In this document: one piece after another, positions 43,417 through 52,215 of the stretch | How positions within the stretch are numbered: the first letter of the stretch is position 1 | Layout of the letters: the number at the start of each line of letters is the position of its first letter | NCBI GenBank assembly: GCA_002327445.1 | Contig: DCWA01000032.1 | Span: forward strand, 72,087 to 136,086 | Direction: 5' to 3' | DNA from: Desulfobacteraceae bacterium UBA2174 | GTDB lineage: Bacteria > Desulfobacterota > Desulfobacteria > Desulfobacterales > UBA2174 | DNA length: 64,000 nt | Notes under the pieces: model-generated | What the model saw: the letters and a program-made list of their open reading frames with translations, nothing else | The model's database searches: none | Told to the model about the DNA's origin: nothing | Position numbers and translations under genes: made by a program

Positions 43417-44211
43417 ATGACCACCGCTGTCATCATCCCCTGCCGCTACGCCAGCACCCGCTTTGCGGGCAAGTCCCTCACCCTCTTCGAGGGCCGGCCG
43501 ATCATCGCCCATGTGTACGAGCACGCCTCCCAGGCACCGGGAGTGGATCTTGTCACGGTGGCCACCGATGACTCCCGCATCGCCGAGGCCGTGAACCGAT
43601 TCGGCGGCCGGGTGGTGATGACCGACAGGTCCTGCCACAGCGGCACCGACCGCGTCGCCGAAGCCGCGGACCGCCTTGGCCTGCAAAACCGCGATATCGT
43701 CGTCAACGTCCAGGGGGATCAGCCGGCGGTGGCCCCGGAAAGCATCGCGGCCGCCATTGGCCCCCTCGTCGCCGACCCGGTTGTGCAAATGACCACACTG
43801 GCCTTTCCCATTGTGGATCCGGCGGAAATCTTCCACCCCAAGGACGTCAAGGTCGTCTTCGACCAGCGGGGGGACGCGATCTATTTTTCCCGCGCCCCCA
43901 TCCCCTTTACCCGGGAGGGAGCCTGGCGCATCGAGGCCGGCGAAAACGGATGGTCACTGCATTTCGGAACCGGCGCCGCCGGGTTTGCCGCGTACAAGCA
44001 CTTGGGGGTATACGCCTTTCGCAAGTCCTTCCTGGACATCTACCGGCGCCTTCCCCCGGGGCGCCTGGAGGAAATCGAAAAACTCGAACAACTCAGGGTG
44101 CTCGAACACGGGTTTCGCATCCGGGTGGTGGTCACCGCGCACGATTCACCGGAAATCGACTGCCCCGAAGACCTGGACCGCTTGCAGCGCCATCGGCTGA
44201 AGGAGTCATGA
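43417..44211 (+). CDS. kdsB: 3-deoxy-manno-octulosonate cytidylyltransferase
   Basis: Activates Kdo as CMP-Kdo for lipopolysaccharide. 264 residues: IIPCRYASTRFAGKSL (the CTP loop), VATDD, CHSGTDRVAEAA, VVNVQGDQPAV (metal-binding Asp), IYFSRAPIPF, KHLGVYAFRK and LEEIEKLEQLRVLEHG. Slightly longer than the E. coli enzyme through an insert near 165-180. The stop overlaps the next ATG (ATGA). The start has no strong ribosome site. Confidence 0.97.
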   Translation: MTTAVIIPCRYASTRFAGKSLTLFEGRPIIAHVYEHASQAPGVDLVTVATDDSRIAEAVNRFGGRVVMTDRSCHSGTDRVAEAADRLGLQNRDIVVNVQGDQPAVAPESIAAAIGPLVADPVVQMTTLAFPIVDPAEIFHPKDVKVVFDQRGDAIYFSRAPIPFTREGAWRIEAGENGWSLHFGTGAAGFAAYKHLGVYAFRKSFLDIYRRLPPGRLEEIEKLEQLRVLEHGFRIRVVVTAHDSPEIDCPEDLDRLQRHRLKES

Positions 44212-45080
44212 CCATGACAGGCAGCAACCTGCGCCAACTCACTTACAGCATCCCGTACAACCTGCTGCTGATCACCGCCGGGTCGGTGATCTTCGGCATC
44301 GGCGTCAAGGCCATCGCCATGCCCCACGGCCTGATCACCGGCGGCATTTCCGGCGTGGCCCTGCTCCTCCACTACTGGATCGGCTGGCTGGAGCCCGGCC
44401 AGTGGTACTTTCTGCTCAACATGCCCATCTTCATCCTCGGCTGGTGGTTCGTCAGCCGCCGCTTCTTCTTTTACAGCCTCTACGGCATGGTGATCATGAC
44501 CCTGGCCATGGACTGGATGGCCTTCACCATCCCGGTCACCGAACCGGTGCTGGCCGTGCTGGCCGGTGGCACGCTGATCGGCACGGGTTCAGGAATCATT
44601 CTGAACAGTCTCGGATCGGGAGGCGGCAACGACATCATCGCCATCATCCTCAATCAACGCTTCAACTTCCGCATCGGCACCTTTTTCTTTCTCTTCAACA
44701 TCACGCTGTTCGCCCTCAGCCTGGGACGATTGCCGCTGGACCTGGTCCTCTTCTCCCTGGCCATGAGCTTCGTCACCAGCCAGATGGTGGACTATTTCCT
44801 CAGCATCTTCAACCAGCGCAAGATGGTGCTGATCATCTCCGAGCAAGCCGACGCCATCGCCGCCGAAATCCTCAGCCGGATCCACCGGGGCGCCACGTAT
44901 CTGGAAGGCCGCGGCGCCTTCTCCGGCCGAAAGAAGGACGTGCTGCTCACCGTGGTCAACAACTACCAGCTCAAAAGGGTCGAGGAACTGGTCTTCAATC
45001 TGGACCCGGAGGCATTCGTCATCATGGAAAACACCTTCAACGTGCTCGGCAAGGGGTTTTCCCACCGCAAGGTGTATTGA
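44208..45080 (+). CDS. YitT-family membrane protein (DUF161 + DUF2179)
   Basis: 290 residues from the ATG at 44208 (AAGGAG upstream). About five hydrophobic segments in the first 210 residues with the YitT signatures GVKAIAMPHGLITGGISGVALLLH and GTGSGIILNSLGSGGGNDIIAIIL. The soluble DUF2179 domain follows (about 210-285). The transported or sensed ligand of this family is unclear. Translational coupling to kdsB may be incidental. Confidence 0.9.
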   Translation: MTMTGSNLRQLTYSIPYNLLLITAGSVIFGIGVKAIAMPHGLITGGISGVALLLHYWIGWLEPGQWYFLLNMPIFILGWWFVSRRFFFYSLYGMVIMTLAMDWMAFTIPVTEPVLAVLAGGTLIGTGSGIILNSLGSGGGNDIIAIILNQRFNFRIGTFFFLFNITLFALSLGRLPLDLVLFSLAMSFVTSQMVDYFLSIFNQRKMVLIISEQADAIAAEILSRIHRGATYLEGRGAFSGRKKDVLLTVVNNYQLKRVEELVFNLDPEAFVIMENTFNVLGKGFSHRKVY

Positions 45081-45113
45081 ACGCCGGCGAAAAGCATCCC
45101 CATCGGCTGGAAT

Positions 45114-46532
45114 TCAGGGGCGATCGTAGTTGACCACATAGTAATCGTCGATGATCCCCTCCTGTTTGAGGCGCTCCCCGTAGGCCAGGGCCGCGGCCCG
45201 ATCGGCAAAGTGGGAGATTCGCACCTGGTACCAGGTCTTGTCGTTGCTGCGCGCCTCCTGCCATTGGGCATCCAGATTCCGTCCGCGCAACTCGGCCACG
45301 AAGCGCTCGGCGTGGTCCCGCTTCAGATAGGCGGCCACCTGGATGGTGAACGGATCCGTCACGGCGACGATCTCCAGCGGTTTCCCCACCACCGGAACCG
45401 GCGGCGGCGCCGGTGGCGGCGACGTCAGCAAGTGGCTGAAGGTATTGTAGAACATCATCGCTGCCACCCCGGCCACGACCGCCCCACCAGCGATCCATCC
45501 CATCCACCGGACCGCCCGCGATTCGCGCGCAAGCGTCGCCACACCGTGGATCCACCGCCGCGCGCGGCCGGCAGCCGCCTCCCGGATCCGGCCGCGTTTC
45601 GGCTCTGGGCGCGCCGGTGGCATACCGGCGTCCCAGGTCGCCGCGAAGCCTTCGGCGAGGATCTCGATGTCCACTGCATCCAGGCCCTCCAGGAGCGTCC
45701 TGGCGCGGGCGAGCATCTGCCGGTTGGAGGCTTCGGTCTCCAGGCGCATCAGGCAGGCGGCAAGCCCGCGGCGCAGCACGGCGTGATCCCCCTCCTCCCA
45801 TGCGGCCAGGTAGGTTTCCAGGGCGAAATTGTCGCAGCGCCCCTCCTTGATAAACAGCGCGGCCAGCCGCTGGTTCCACCAGGCCGCCTCCTCCGGTTTG
45901 CGCCGCATCACCCGTTGATATACTTCCAGAGCCAGAAAGTCGGTGCGGCCGGCTGCCAGGAAACGGCGTCCGAGCACCTGCTGAATCCCTGCATCGTTGG
46001 CCTGAACCTCGGCGATGCGGTCCGCCGCCGCCTCATCGGCTTCATCCCAGGCTGGCTGCCGCGCCACGGCGCGCAACCAGGCCTTGGCCACCAGAGCGTC
46101 GCCGGGATGGGCCTTCAGGTAGGTGCGAAGCCCCTCCAGGCCAGCGGTGTCCCCGTCGGGCCGCGCCAGATAAAACCGTGCCATGCGCGCCGTGAGCAGG
46201 TCCCGGAGCCTCGAGCGGGCCAGCGGCGAGGGCAGAAAGCTGTCATAGATCGCCACGGCCCGCCGCAGCGCCGTCCGGGCCTCGGGTCCGCGCCCGGCCT
46301 TCTCCAGCAAATCGCTGCGTGCCAGCCGGTTCTTCACCCCTCGCCATGCCAGGCGATTGCCGGCCCAGCCCAAAAACACGAAGGCGGCCGCCAACACCGC
46401 TCCGCCCACCGCCAGGGGCCGGACGATGCCGGGCCGAGGGGGCAGCTGCACCAGGACCACCAGACTCGCCGGTCCGGCCACCATCAAGCTGAGCCACAAG
46501 CGAATGACGATATGTTTGAGCAGATGAAACAT
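45114..46532 (-). CDS. SPOR-domain envelope protein
   Basis: 472 residues. Two N-terminal transmembrane helices (about 12-30 and 40-58), a TPR-like helical region (about 75-290), another transmembrane helix (about 343-362, WIAGGAVVAGVAAMMFYN), a Pro-rich linker, and a C-terminal SPOR domain (about 395-470; FTIQVAAYLKRDHAERFV, WYQVRISHFADRAAALAY), which binds denuded peptidoglycan at septa. The start overlaps the PBP1 stop (TGATG), so it probably works with that synthase. Confidence 0.82.
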   Translation of the reverse strand: MFHLLKHIVIRLWLSLMVAGPASLVVLVQLPPRPGIVRPLAVGGAVLAAAFVFLGWAGNRLAWRGVKNRLARSDLLEKAGRGPEARTALRRAVAIYDSFLPSPLARSRLRDLLTARMARFYLARPDGDTAGLEGLRTYLKAHPGDALVAKAWLRAVARQPAWDEADEAAADRIAEVQANDAGIQQVLGRRFLAAGRTDFLALEVYQRVMRRKPEEAAWWNQRLAALFIKEGRCDNFALETYLAAWEEGDHAVLRRGLAACLMRLETEASNRQMLARARTLLEGLDAVDIEILAEGFAATWDAGMPPARPEPKRGRIREAAAGRARRWIHGVATLARESRAVRWMGWIAGGAVVAGVAAMMFYNTFSHLLTSPPPAPPPVPVVGKPLEIVAVTDPFTIQVAAYLKRDHAERFVAELRGRNLDAQWQEARSNDKTWYQVRISHFADRAAALAYGERLKQEGIIDDYYVVNYDRP

Positions 46533-48559
46533 CACTCCAGTCGGCCTTCCGGTGTCTGCGGCACGGTTTCGTCCCCGGCGGCGAAGCTTCCCGTGGCCGG
46601 CAATGCCACCGGTATTCCCCCGGCACCGGCGGGCAGCGGGCGCCCGGTGACCGGGTCCACCGTATCGAAACGGATGCCGTCCGGAACTGAAAAATCGCGG
46701 TAAGGATCACCCTCGGTGGCCCTGAGCATGAATTCCGCCCAAAGAGGGGCGGCGGCGCGTCCCCCGGTGAGACCCACGCCCCGCTTGTCGTGCAGCGGCC
46801 GATCACGGTCGTAGCCGATCCAGGTGCAAACCGACAAGGTGGGGGTGAACCCGGTAAACCAGGCGTCCTGATAGTCGTTGGTCGTGCCGGTCTTGCCGGC
46901 CGCCGGCAAGGTAAAACCCATTTCCCGGACCACCCTGGCGGTGCCCTGATCGACCACGGCCTTCAACATGTCGATCAATTGATAGGAGACCTGAGGAGCG
47001 ATCGCCTGTTCGCCGCCGGCGATATGTTCGGCGATGATCTGCCCGTGGGCATCCTCCACCCGCCGGATCCCGAAGGGCGCATGGCGCACCCCGCCGCTGG
47101 CCAGGGTCGCAAAGGCGCTGGCCATCTCCAACGGGCTGACCCCCGAAGTGCCCAGGGCCACCGAATAGACCGGCGTCAAAGGGCTATCGATGCCGCAGCG
47201 CCGGGCGGTTTCCACCACCGCCGCCGGGCCGGTGCGCGCCACCAGTTGGGCTGAGATGGTATTCACCGAACGCATCAGGGCCTGCTTGAGAATCATCGGC
47301 CCCTGATGACCCCGTTCGAAATTGCGCGGGGTCCAGTCAGCGGCGCCCTGGATGGGAATGCGCACCGGGCGGTCCACCACCACCGTGGCTGGATGAATCT
47401 TCAAGCGCTCCAGGGCGGTCGCATAGACGAAGGGTTTGAACCCCGAACCGGGCTGACGCTGGTTCTGCACCGCCCGGTTGTACTCGCTCTCATGGTAGTC
47501 CCGGCCGCCCACCATGGCCTTGACCGCCCCCGTTCGGCTTTCCACGGCCACCAGGGCCGCCTGCACCGGTTCGCTCGACGCTTCCTCCCGGGGCGCGCCC
47601 ATGGTTTCGTCGATTCGCTCCAGGCTGCGTCGCACCGACTCCACCGCCAGGCGCTGCATCTGCGGATCCAGAGTGGTGGTAACCCGCAGACCGCCATGGT
47701 AGACTACTTCAGGCCCGTATTGTTGTTCCAGGTCCTTGATCACCCAGTCGATGAAGTAGCTGCCGGAGCCTGTCCGGGCTTCCCCCCGGGCCAGTTCCAG
47801 GGGCGCTTCGGCGGCGGCCTTGGCCTGCTCCCGACTGATGTAGCCCACAGCCACCATCCGGTCGAGGACGATGCGCTGGCGTTCCCGAGCCCTCTCCAGG
47901 TGCCGGTGGGGATTGTAGTAGGTCGGAGACTTGGGCAGCCCGGCCAGCAGGGCGGACTGGGCCAGGGTCAGGTCCATGGCCGCCCGGTTGAAATAGATGC
48001 GCGCCGCCTGCTCGATGCCGTAGGCCCTGGCACCGAACGGAATCTGGTTGACGTAGGCCTCCAGGATGGTCCCTTTGTCGTAGGCGGCCTCGATCTGCAG
48101 GGCGATGAGCATCTCCCGGAACTTGCGCAGCCAACTGCGCTCGAAGGTGAAAAAGAGATTCTTGGCCAATTGCTGGGTGATGGTGGAAGCGCCCTCGACC
48201 CGGCCCGGACGGGTCAGCGTGATCCACAGCGCCTTCACGGTGCGCAGCTTGTCGATGCCGTGGTGGACCCAGAAACGGTGGTCCTCGGTGGCCACCACCG
48301 CCTGGATGAAGCTGGTCGCCACCCGGCCGAGTGGCACGGCTTCGCGCCCGCCCAGAAGCATGATCCGCTCCCCGGTGGCGGCGAAGATCTCGGTGGGCGG
48401 GGTTTCAATGATCCGGCTCAACGGACTGGGCACCCGGGGCAAATCCCCCACCGCGACCAGGGCCATCACGCCGGCCCCCAAAGCAGCCACCGCCATTGCC
48501 CCCAGAGCCAGGTAAACCAGCACGGCAAGGCGCCGGACCCAGGCAGCACCACCCGTCAT
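46532..48559 (-). CDS. Bifunctional class A penicillin-binding protein (PBP1)
   Basis: Polymerises and cross-links peptidoglycan. 675 residues from the ATG at 48559 (GGAGA upstream, overlapping the previous stop). N-terminal transmembrane helix; glycosyltransferase family 51 domain with VVATEDHRFWVHHGID (catalytic Glu), EGASTITQQLAKNLFF and RKFREMLIALQIE; transpeptidase domain with the SxxK motif in SGFKPFVYA, SVN (MRSVNTISAQL) and KTGTT. A short Pro/Gly tail ends it. Middle gene of a three-gene coupled operon. Confidence 0.96.
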   Translation of the reverse strand: MTGGAAWVRRLAVLVYLALGAMAVAALGAGVMALVAVGDLPRVPSPLSRIIETPPTEIFAATGERIMLLGGREAVPLGRVATSFIQAVVATEDHRFWVHHGIDKLRTVKALWITLTRPGRVEGASTITQQLAKNLFFTFERSWLRKFREMLIALQIEAAYDKGTILEAYVNQIPFGARAYGIEQAARIYFNRAAMDLTLAQSALLAGLPKSPTYYNPHRHLERARERQRIVLDRMVAVGYISREQAKAAAEAPLELARGEARTGSGSYFIDWVIKDLEQQYGPEVVYHGGLRVTTTLDPQMQRLAVESVRRSLERIDETMGAPREEASSEPVQAALVAVESRTGAVKAMVGGRDYHESEYNRAVQNQRQPGSGFKPFVYATALERLKIHPATVVVDRPVRIPIQGAADWTPRNFERGHQGPMILKQALMRSVNTISAQLVARTGPAAVVETARRCGIDSPLTPVYSVALGTSGVSPLEMASAFATLASGGVRHAPFGIRRVEDAHGQIIAEHIAGGEQAIAPQVSYQLIDMLKAVVDQGTARVVREMGFTLPAAGKTGTTNDYQDAWFTGFTPTLSVCTWIGYDRDRPLHDKRGVGLTGGRAAAPLWAEFMLRATEGDPYRDFSVPDGIRFDTVDPVTGRPLPAGAGGIPVALPATGSFAAGDETVPQTPEGRLE

Positions 48560-49470
48560 GAGCGCTCTCCATATCCCGGCACCGCGGCCGCCCCGTTTCC
48601 AGCCCGGTCCTCGAGCCGGCTGTGGATCTGCCAGACAGCCCATTCCCGGCCCCGGGTGAGCAGCACCTTGGGAGTGCCGGCCACCATGGCCTCGAAGCCC
48701 AACCGGATGTAGCCGCCGGCAACTTCATTGCTGATGGCCACGCGCACGATGGTTCCCTCGATTTCCAGCAGCCTCCGGGGTTGAAGCACCACCGCCTCGC
48801 GCACCTCCTCGGACAGGCTCCCCAGTTCCTGAAAGAAGAGATCCGCCGGATAGATGCCTCCCTGGAAATCGGGCCATTGCTCCAGCCGACCGCCATGGAG
48901 CGCTTCCTGCTCCCGATTCAGCGACAGCACCTGCAATGGCAAATCCAGGGATTCGAGAATCTGGTTGGCGGTGTCGAGCAGATTGACCGTCAGCCCGCTG
49001 CCGGTGCTGTTTTTGCTGACATACACCCGGTCACAGCGGTGTTGGCTCAGGATTTCGAGCAATCTCAGAGGATTGGCCACTTCCCGGGCCGACGTCTCGG
49101 GCAAATCGAGGTACAGGCGACGGAAATGATCCACGGAGAGCATGGCCCCCTGCCCGGGCTGCAAGCGCTCGGCCAACTGGACAAAAGCGGTGCTTTCGCG
49201 CGCCTCCCGCTGACTGGCGAGCCGATCGGTGACAATTTTCTCCAGGGCCTGATAGGCGCTGCGGGCCTGCTGCCCCACTTCCCAGATTTGGCCGGACTCC
49301 GGTCGGCCGGCATTGGTGCTGGCGAGGTAGGCGCCCATGATCCGCTCGGCCCAGTCGAAGCGCAGCTCGCCAAGAAAAAGGCATAAAACCAGCAAGATGG
49401 ACAGGATCACGTGGGGCGCGGACAAACGCCAGAGGTACTCGCCCAAATTCCGGGGATGATACCACGCCAT
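48556..49470 (-). CDS. Single-pass membrane protein coupled to PBP1
   Basis: 304 residues. One transmembrane helix (about 18-36, APHVILSILLVLCLFLGEL), then a periplasmic region with helices (about 55-110), a mixed central part and a C-terminal beta-rich part (TIVRVAISNEVAGGYIRLGFEAM). AGGAGCGA precedes the ATG. Its stop overlaps the PBP1 start (ATGA), and the SPOR gene follows PBP1 in the same way. I do not recognise a family; a regulator or partner of the synthase is the natural inference. Confidence 0.75.
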   Translation of the reverse strand: MAWYHPRNLGEYLWRLSAPHVILSILLVLCLFLGELRFDWAERIMGAYLASTNAGRPESGQIWEVGQQARSAYQALEKIVTDRLASQREARESTAFVQLAERLQPGQGAMLSVDHFRRLYLDLPETSAREVANPLRLLEILSQHRCDRVYVSKNSTGSGLTVNLLDTANQILESLDLPLQVLSLNREQEALHGGRLEQWPDFQGGIYPADLFFQELGSLSEEVREAVVLQPRRLLEIEGTIVRVAISNEVAGGYIRLGFEAMVAGTPKVLLTRGREWAVWQIHSRLEDRAGNGAAAVPGYGERS

Positions 49471-49639
49471 GGCCTATCGCTCCTGGCAACCAAAGCCGAC
49501 CAGGCCCCAAGCCCCTGCCGTCCTCTGAGAAAGACGGTTCGTTCCACCCAGCCGGGGCCGACGATCATCCCGAGATTGGACGAAGGACCCTCTCCCCGAT
49601 CCCTGGGCATTCAGGCCGCTTCGGAATGAATCCAGAAAC

Positions 49640-50302
49640 TCAGGCATTGACCATCTCCATCACCTTGGCCACCAGCTTCTCTATTCCCAGGGCCACATCC
49701 TTGATCCCGGGTCCGACCATGTAGGCTGGCGTCGTCACCAGCCGGTTGGCTTCATCCACGCAGATCCCGTCCACCGGGCGTTCCTGGTGCACTCCACCCA
49801 TGACCTCGATAGACCGGGCCGTGCCCACGTCATTGCCGATGGTCACCACCGGATGCCGCTCGGCAAGGGCCTTGGCCAACACAGCCGGCGCAATGCAGAT
49901 GGCGCCAATGGGTTTTCTGGCGGCCGCCATGTCCTGGATCAGGCGCGCGACCTCGGGGTCCACCTCGGCTTCGGGCCCCTTGAAGGCGAAATCGCTCAGA
50001 TTCTTGGCCGCTCCGAACCCACCGGGGAGGATCACTGCATCCAGGTCGCTGGCGGCCACGCTCTTCAGGGAGCGGATCTCGCCACGGGCGATACGGGCCG
50101 ATTCGACCAGCACATTACGCTGCTGGCCGGTTTCCTGCTGGCCGAGGTGATCGATCACATGGTGCTGCGGTTTATCCGGCGCCATACAGACGATCTGCGC
50201 GCCGGCGCGGTCGAGAAAGAGCAGCGTCAACACCGCCTCATGGATTTCCGTTCCGTCGAACACCCCGCAGCCGGACAACAGCACACCGATGTTTTTGGCC
50301 AT
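49640..50302 (-). CDS. elbB: ElbB-type DJ-1/PfpI family protein
   Basis: 220 residues from ATG behind AAAGGAGG. N-terminal IGVLLSGCGVFDGTEIHEAV is diagnostic of ElbB; LDAVILPGGFGAAKNLSDFA and the nucleophile elbow AICIAPA (Cys) complete the glutaminase-like fold. E. coli ElbB has glyoxalase-III-type activity and an inferred link to isoprenoid synthesis. No terpenoid genes are nearby. Confidence 0.93.
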   Translation of the reverse strand: MAKNIGVLLSGCGVFDGTEIHEAVLTLLFLDRAGAQIVCMAPDKPQHHVIDHLGQQETGQQRNVLVESARIARGEIRSLKSVAASDLDAVILPGGFGAAKNLSDFAFKGPEAEVDPEVARLIQDMAAARKPIGAICIAPAVLAKALAERHPVVTIGNDVGTARSIEVMGGVHQERPVDGICVDEANRLVTTPAYMVGPGIKDVALGIEKLVAKVMEMVNA

Positions 50303-50359
50303 GTTCGTCCTCCTTTCCGCTGTGTCGGTTCGTCAAGCTTCCGTGTTTGCTTGAAAAAT

Positions 50360-50388
50360 ATAGGTCCTATAGGACTTATAGGACCTAT
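50360..50388. repeat. TAGGACC palindrome upstream of elbB
   Basis: ATAGGTCCTAT (50360-50370) and ATAGGACCTAT (50378-50388) are perfect 11-bp inverted arms around AGGACTT, itself part of a third, partial copy. It lies about 60 bases upstream of the elbB start, between elbB and the hotdog gene end. Confidence 0.7.
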
Positions 50389-50433
50389 GACAACCCTGCC
50401 CAATCCGGGGAAATTTTCATGGCAGCGTCCACT

Positions 50434-50823
50434 TCAGGCGCCATTCAACACATGGGCGTCGAGCACGAAACAGGTGAACAACCCTCCGAAAACCCGCTTT
50501 TCCCCGCGCATCACACTCACATCGACCCTTCGTTTGCGGCCGGCGGCCTCCACCACCTTTGCCTCGGCCACCACTGTTTCGCCGACCTTCACCGGCGCGA
50601 GGAATTTGACCTCGGCGGCACCGAGGACGATGTTGGGGTGGTTGACGGCAATCATGGCGGCATAATCGGCCAACCCGAAAACGAAGCCGCCGTGAACCAG
50701 CCCATGATCATCCACGGCCATCCGGGCGTCAGCCGTCAGTCGAACCCGGCTTGTCCCGTCACCGACGGCCTCGGCCTGCCCGCAAAGGGCGGGGTCTATC
50801 TGCTGATGGGTTCGGATCTCCAT
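50434..50823 (-). CDS. Hotdog-fold thioesterase-like protein
   Basis: 129 residues from the second ATG (50823), which has AAGGAG at 8 bases; the first ATG at 50829 is too close to it. GLVHGGFVFGLADYAAMIAVN is the hotdog helix with the HGG(x) motif of the PaaI/4HBT group, followed by VKFLAPVKVGETVVAEAKVV. A CoA-thioesterase is likely. The start lies inside the CbiR-like gene end (28-base overlap), so translation is coupled. Confidence 0.82.
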   Translation of the reverse strand: MEIRTHQQIDPALCGQAEAVGDGTSRVRLTADARMAVDDHGLVHGGFVFGLADYAAMIAVNHPNIVLGAAEVKFLAPVKVGETVVAEAKVVEAAGRKRRVDVSVMRGEKRVFGGLFTCFVLDAHVLNGA

Positions 50824-51668
50824 GCGCATCGCTCCTTGTCCGGGTGAGGGTCTTGCCCGTTGACGACGGATGCCTCCAGCCCGCTTTGAACCATCCAGCC
50901 GACGGATCGCTGCAAGGCGGGCAGGGAAAAAACCTCAAGCGAAACCGTTCCGGTGAAGACGGAGAGAATCTCGCGCACCACCTCACCGTCTTCGGGGCTC
51001 AGACAATCCAGGGGCTGGTGGTCCCGGCCGCCGGCAGCGGCGTGCAGGTGAAGAATATCACAACGTGGCGCCCAGCGGCGATAGCTGCTCGTCCAATCCA
51101 CCCCGGCCAGGGCCAGGTGCCCGAAATCCAGACAGACGCCCAGGTCCAGATCCTCGATGACCGCCTCCAGCCATGCCAAGGGATAGTCGAGCGTCTCGAT
51201 GGAAATCTTCCGGCCGTCGAGACGGGAAAACTCCAGGATGCGCCCCATCGCTTCCCGGGCATGGTCCTGCCAGCACCGGAGCGCCGTGAGGCCCCTCTGC
51301 CCTTGCGGCAAGCCGAGATGGAGCGTAGCGGTGGACGCTTCCAGCGGAGCGAAGGATCGGATGATCCGTGCCATACGCGCCGCCGCTTGTCGCCGGACAA
51401 CGGGGCTTTCATCGCAGAGCGACAGGTCCACCGGCAGGTGGACGTTGTAGCCGACCCCCAGTTCCTGCCGAACCTGCGCCAGCGCCGATACGAGCCCCGG
51501 GTCGTCCGGACCGGCTTCGAAGAAGAGCAGTTCGATCTCGTCGAACCAGGGGGCGAGCCTCCGGACGTTGGGCAGATAGTCGTCCGGGATGATGAAGCTG
51601 GTGGTCCCGAGGCGAAAAGGGTAGCGGCCGCGGCAGCTCGCGGGCAGTTGAAGCTCGTTGTCGGTCAT
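50796..51668 (-). CDS. CbiR-like TIM-barrel phosphodiesterase
   Basis: 290 residues from the ATG at 51668; the ATG at 51680 is an alternative and neither has a strong ribosome site. Xylose-isomerase/AP-endonuclease-type barrel: FRLGTTSFIIPDDYLPNVRRLAPWFDEIELLFFE, YNVHLPVDLSL, TLHLGLPQG, ISIETLDYP, CLDFGHLAL, ILHLHA and VSLEVFSL supply metal His/Glu/Asp. The opening segment is close to what I recall of CbiR, which hydrolyses cobamides for lower-ligand remodelling. Assignment is from memory of that motif, so moderate. A general sugar-phosphate isomerase-like protein is the fallback. Confidence 0.6.
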   Translation of the reverse strand: MTDNELQLPASCRGRYPFRLGTTSFIIPDDYLPNVRRLAPWFDEIELLFFEAGPDDPGLVSALAQVRQELGVGYNVHLPVDLSLCDESPVVRRQAAARMARIIRSFAPLEASTATLHLGLPQGQRGLTALRCWQDHAREAMGRILEFSRLDGRKISIETLDYPLAWLEAVIEDLDLGVCLDFGHLALAGVDWTSSYRRWAPRCDILHLHAAAGGRDHQPLDCLSPEDGEVVREILSVFTGTVSLEVFSLPALQRSVGWMVQSGLEASVVNGQDPHPDKERCAWRSEPISR

Positions 51669-51853
51669 GCGGGAAACCATATCACAAGCACCGCCGCGCC
51701 GGTAGGGCCGGAAAAGCGCGCCGCCATCCTTCGCAAAAGCGGGCAACCGTCCTTCCGCCTTGCGATTGATAGAGGATGGATTATGATTATTTTTTAAAAA
51801 TTCGACTCATTACACCTTGTCGAATGTTCCATCCGGTATCAAGGAGTCGATCC

Positions 51854-52192
51854 ATGCCGATTCGCAATCTGATGCAAAGCGCACGAAAATTCGAAATCCA
51901 ACCCTACCGGCGCGTCAAGGACACCAAGTGCCTGGCCAAGACCCACGTGGCCTACAGCGGCTGGCCCCAGAAACATCCCAGCGATGATGCCAGAATCATC
52001 CTCGTGGCCGATCCGTTCAGCCACAACACCTTCTACTATGAATTCGAGACCACCGATATCGGCCTCATCGAATCCTTGCCCAGCATCGTCACCCTGGACA
52101 ATCAGACCCTGCTCATGGCGCGGGTCTGGGTCCGCAAGGGGGCGCTGGCGATCCGGTCGACCCCGTTTCTGGTGGCCGAGACCAACGATTGA
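51854..52192 (+). CDS. Small conserved protein of unknown function
   Basis: 112 residues from the ATG at 51854 behind AAGGAGTC. Beta-rich and without membrane segments: FEIQPYRRVKD, THVAYSGWPQKHP, ILVADPFSHNTFYYEFETTDI and MARVWVRKGALAIRSTPFLV. Homologues of this length occur next to metabolic genes in sulfate reducers and some are labelled pyrophosphatase-like, but I see no pyrophosphatase motif. TTGCGA and TATGAT about 70-95 bases upstream form a weak promoter. Confidence 0.6.
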   Translation: MPIRNLMQSARKFEIQPYRRVKDTKCLAKTHVAYSGWPQKHPSDDARIILVADPFSHNTFYYEFETTDIGLIESLPSIVTLDNQTLLMARVWVRKGALAIRSTPFLVAETND

Positions 52193-52215
52193 CGCTTCGG
52201 CGAAGAGGAGTCTCC

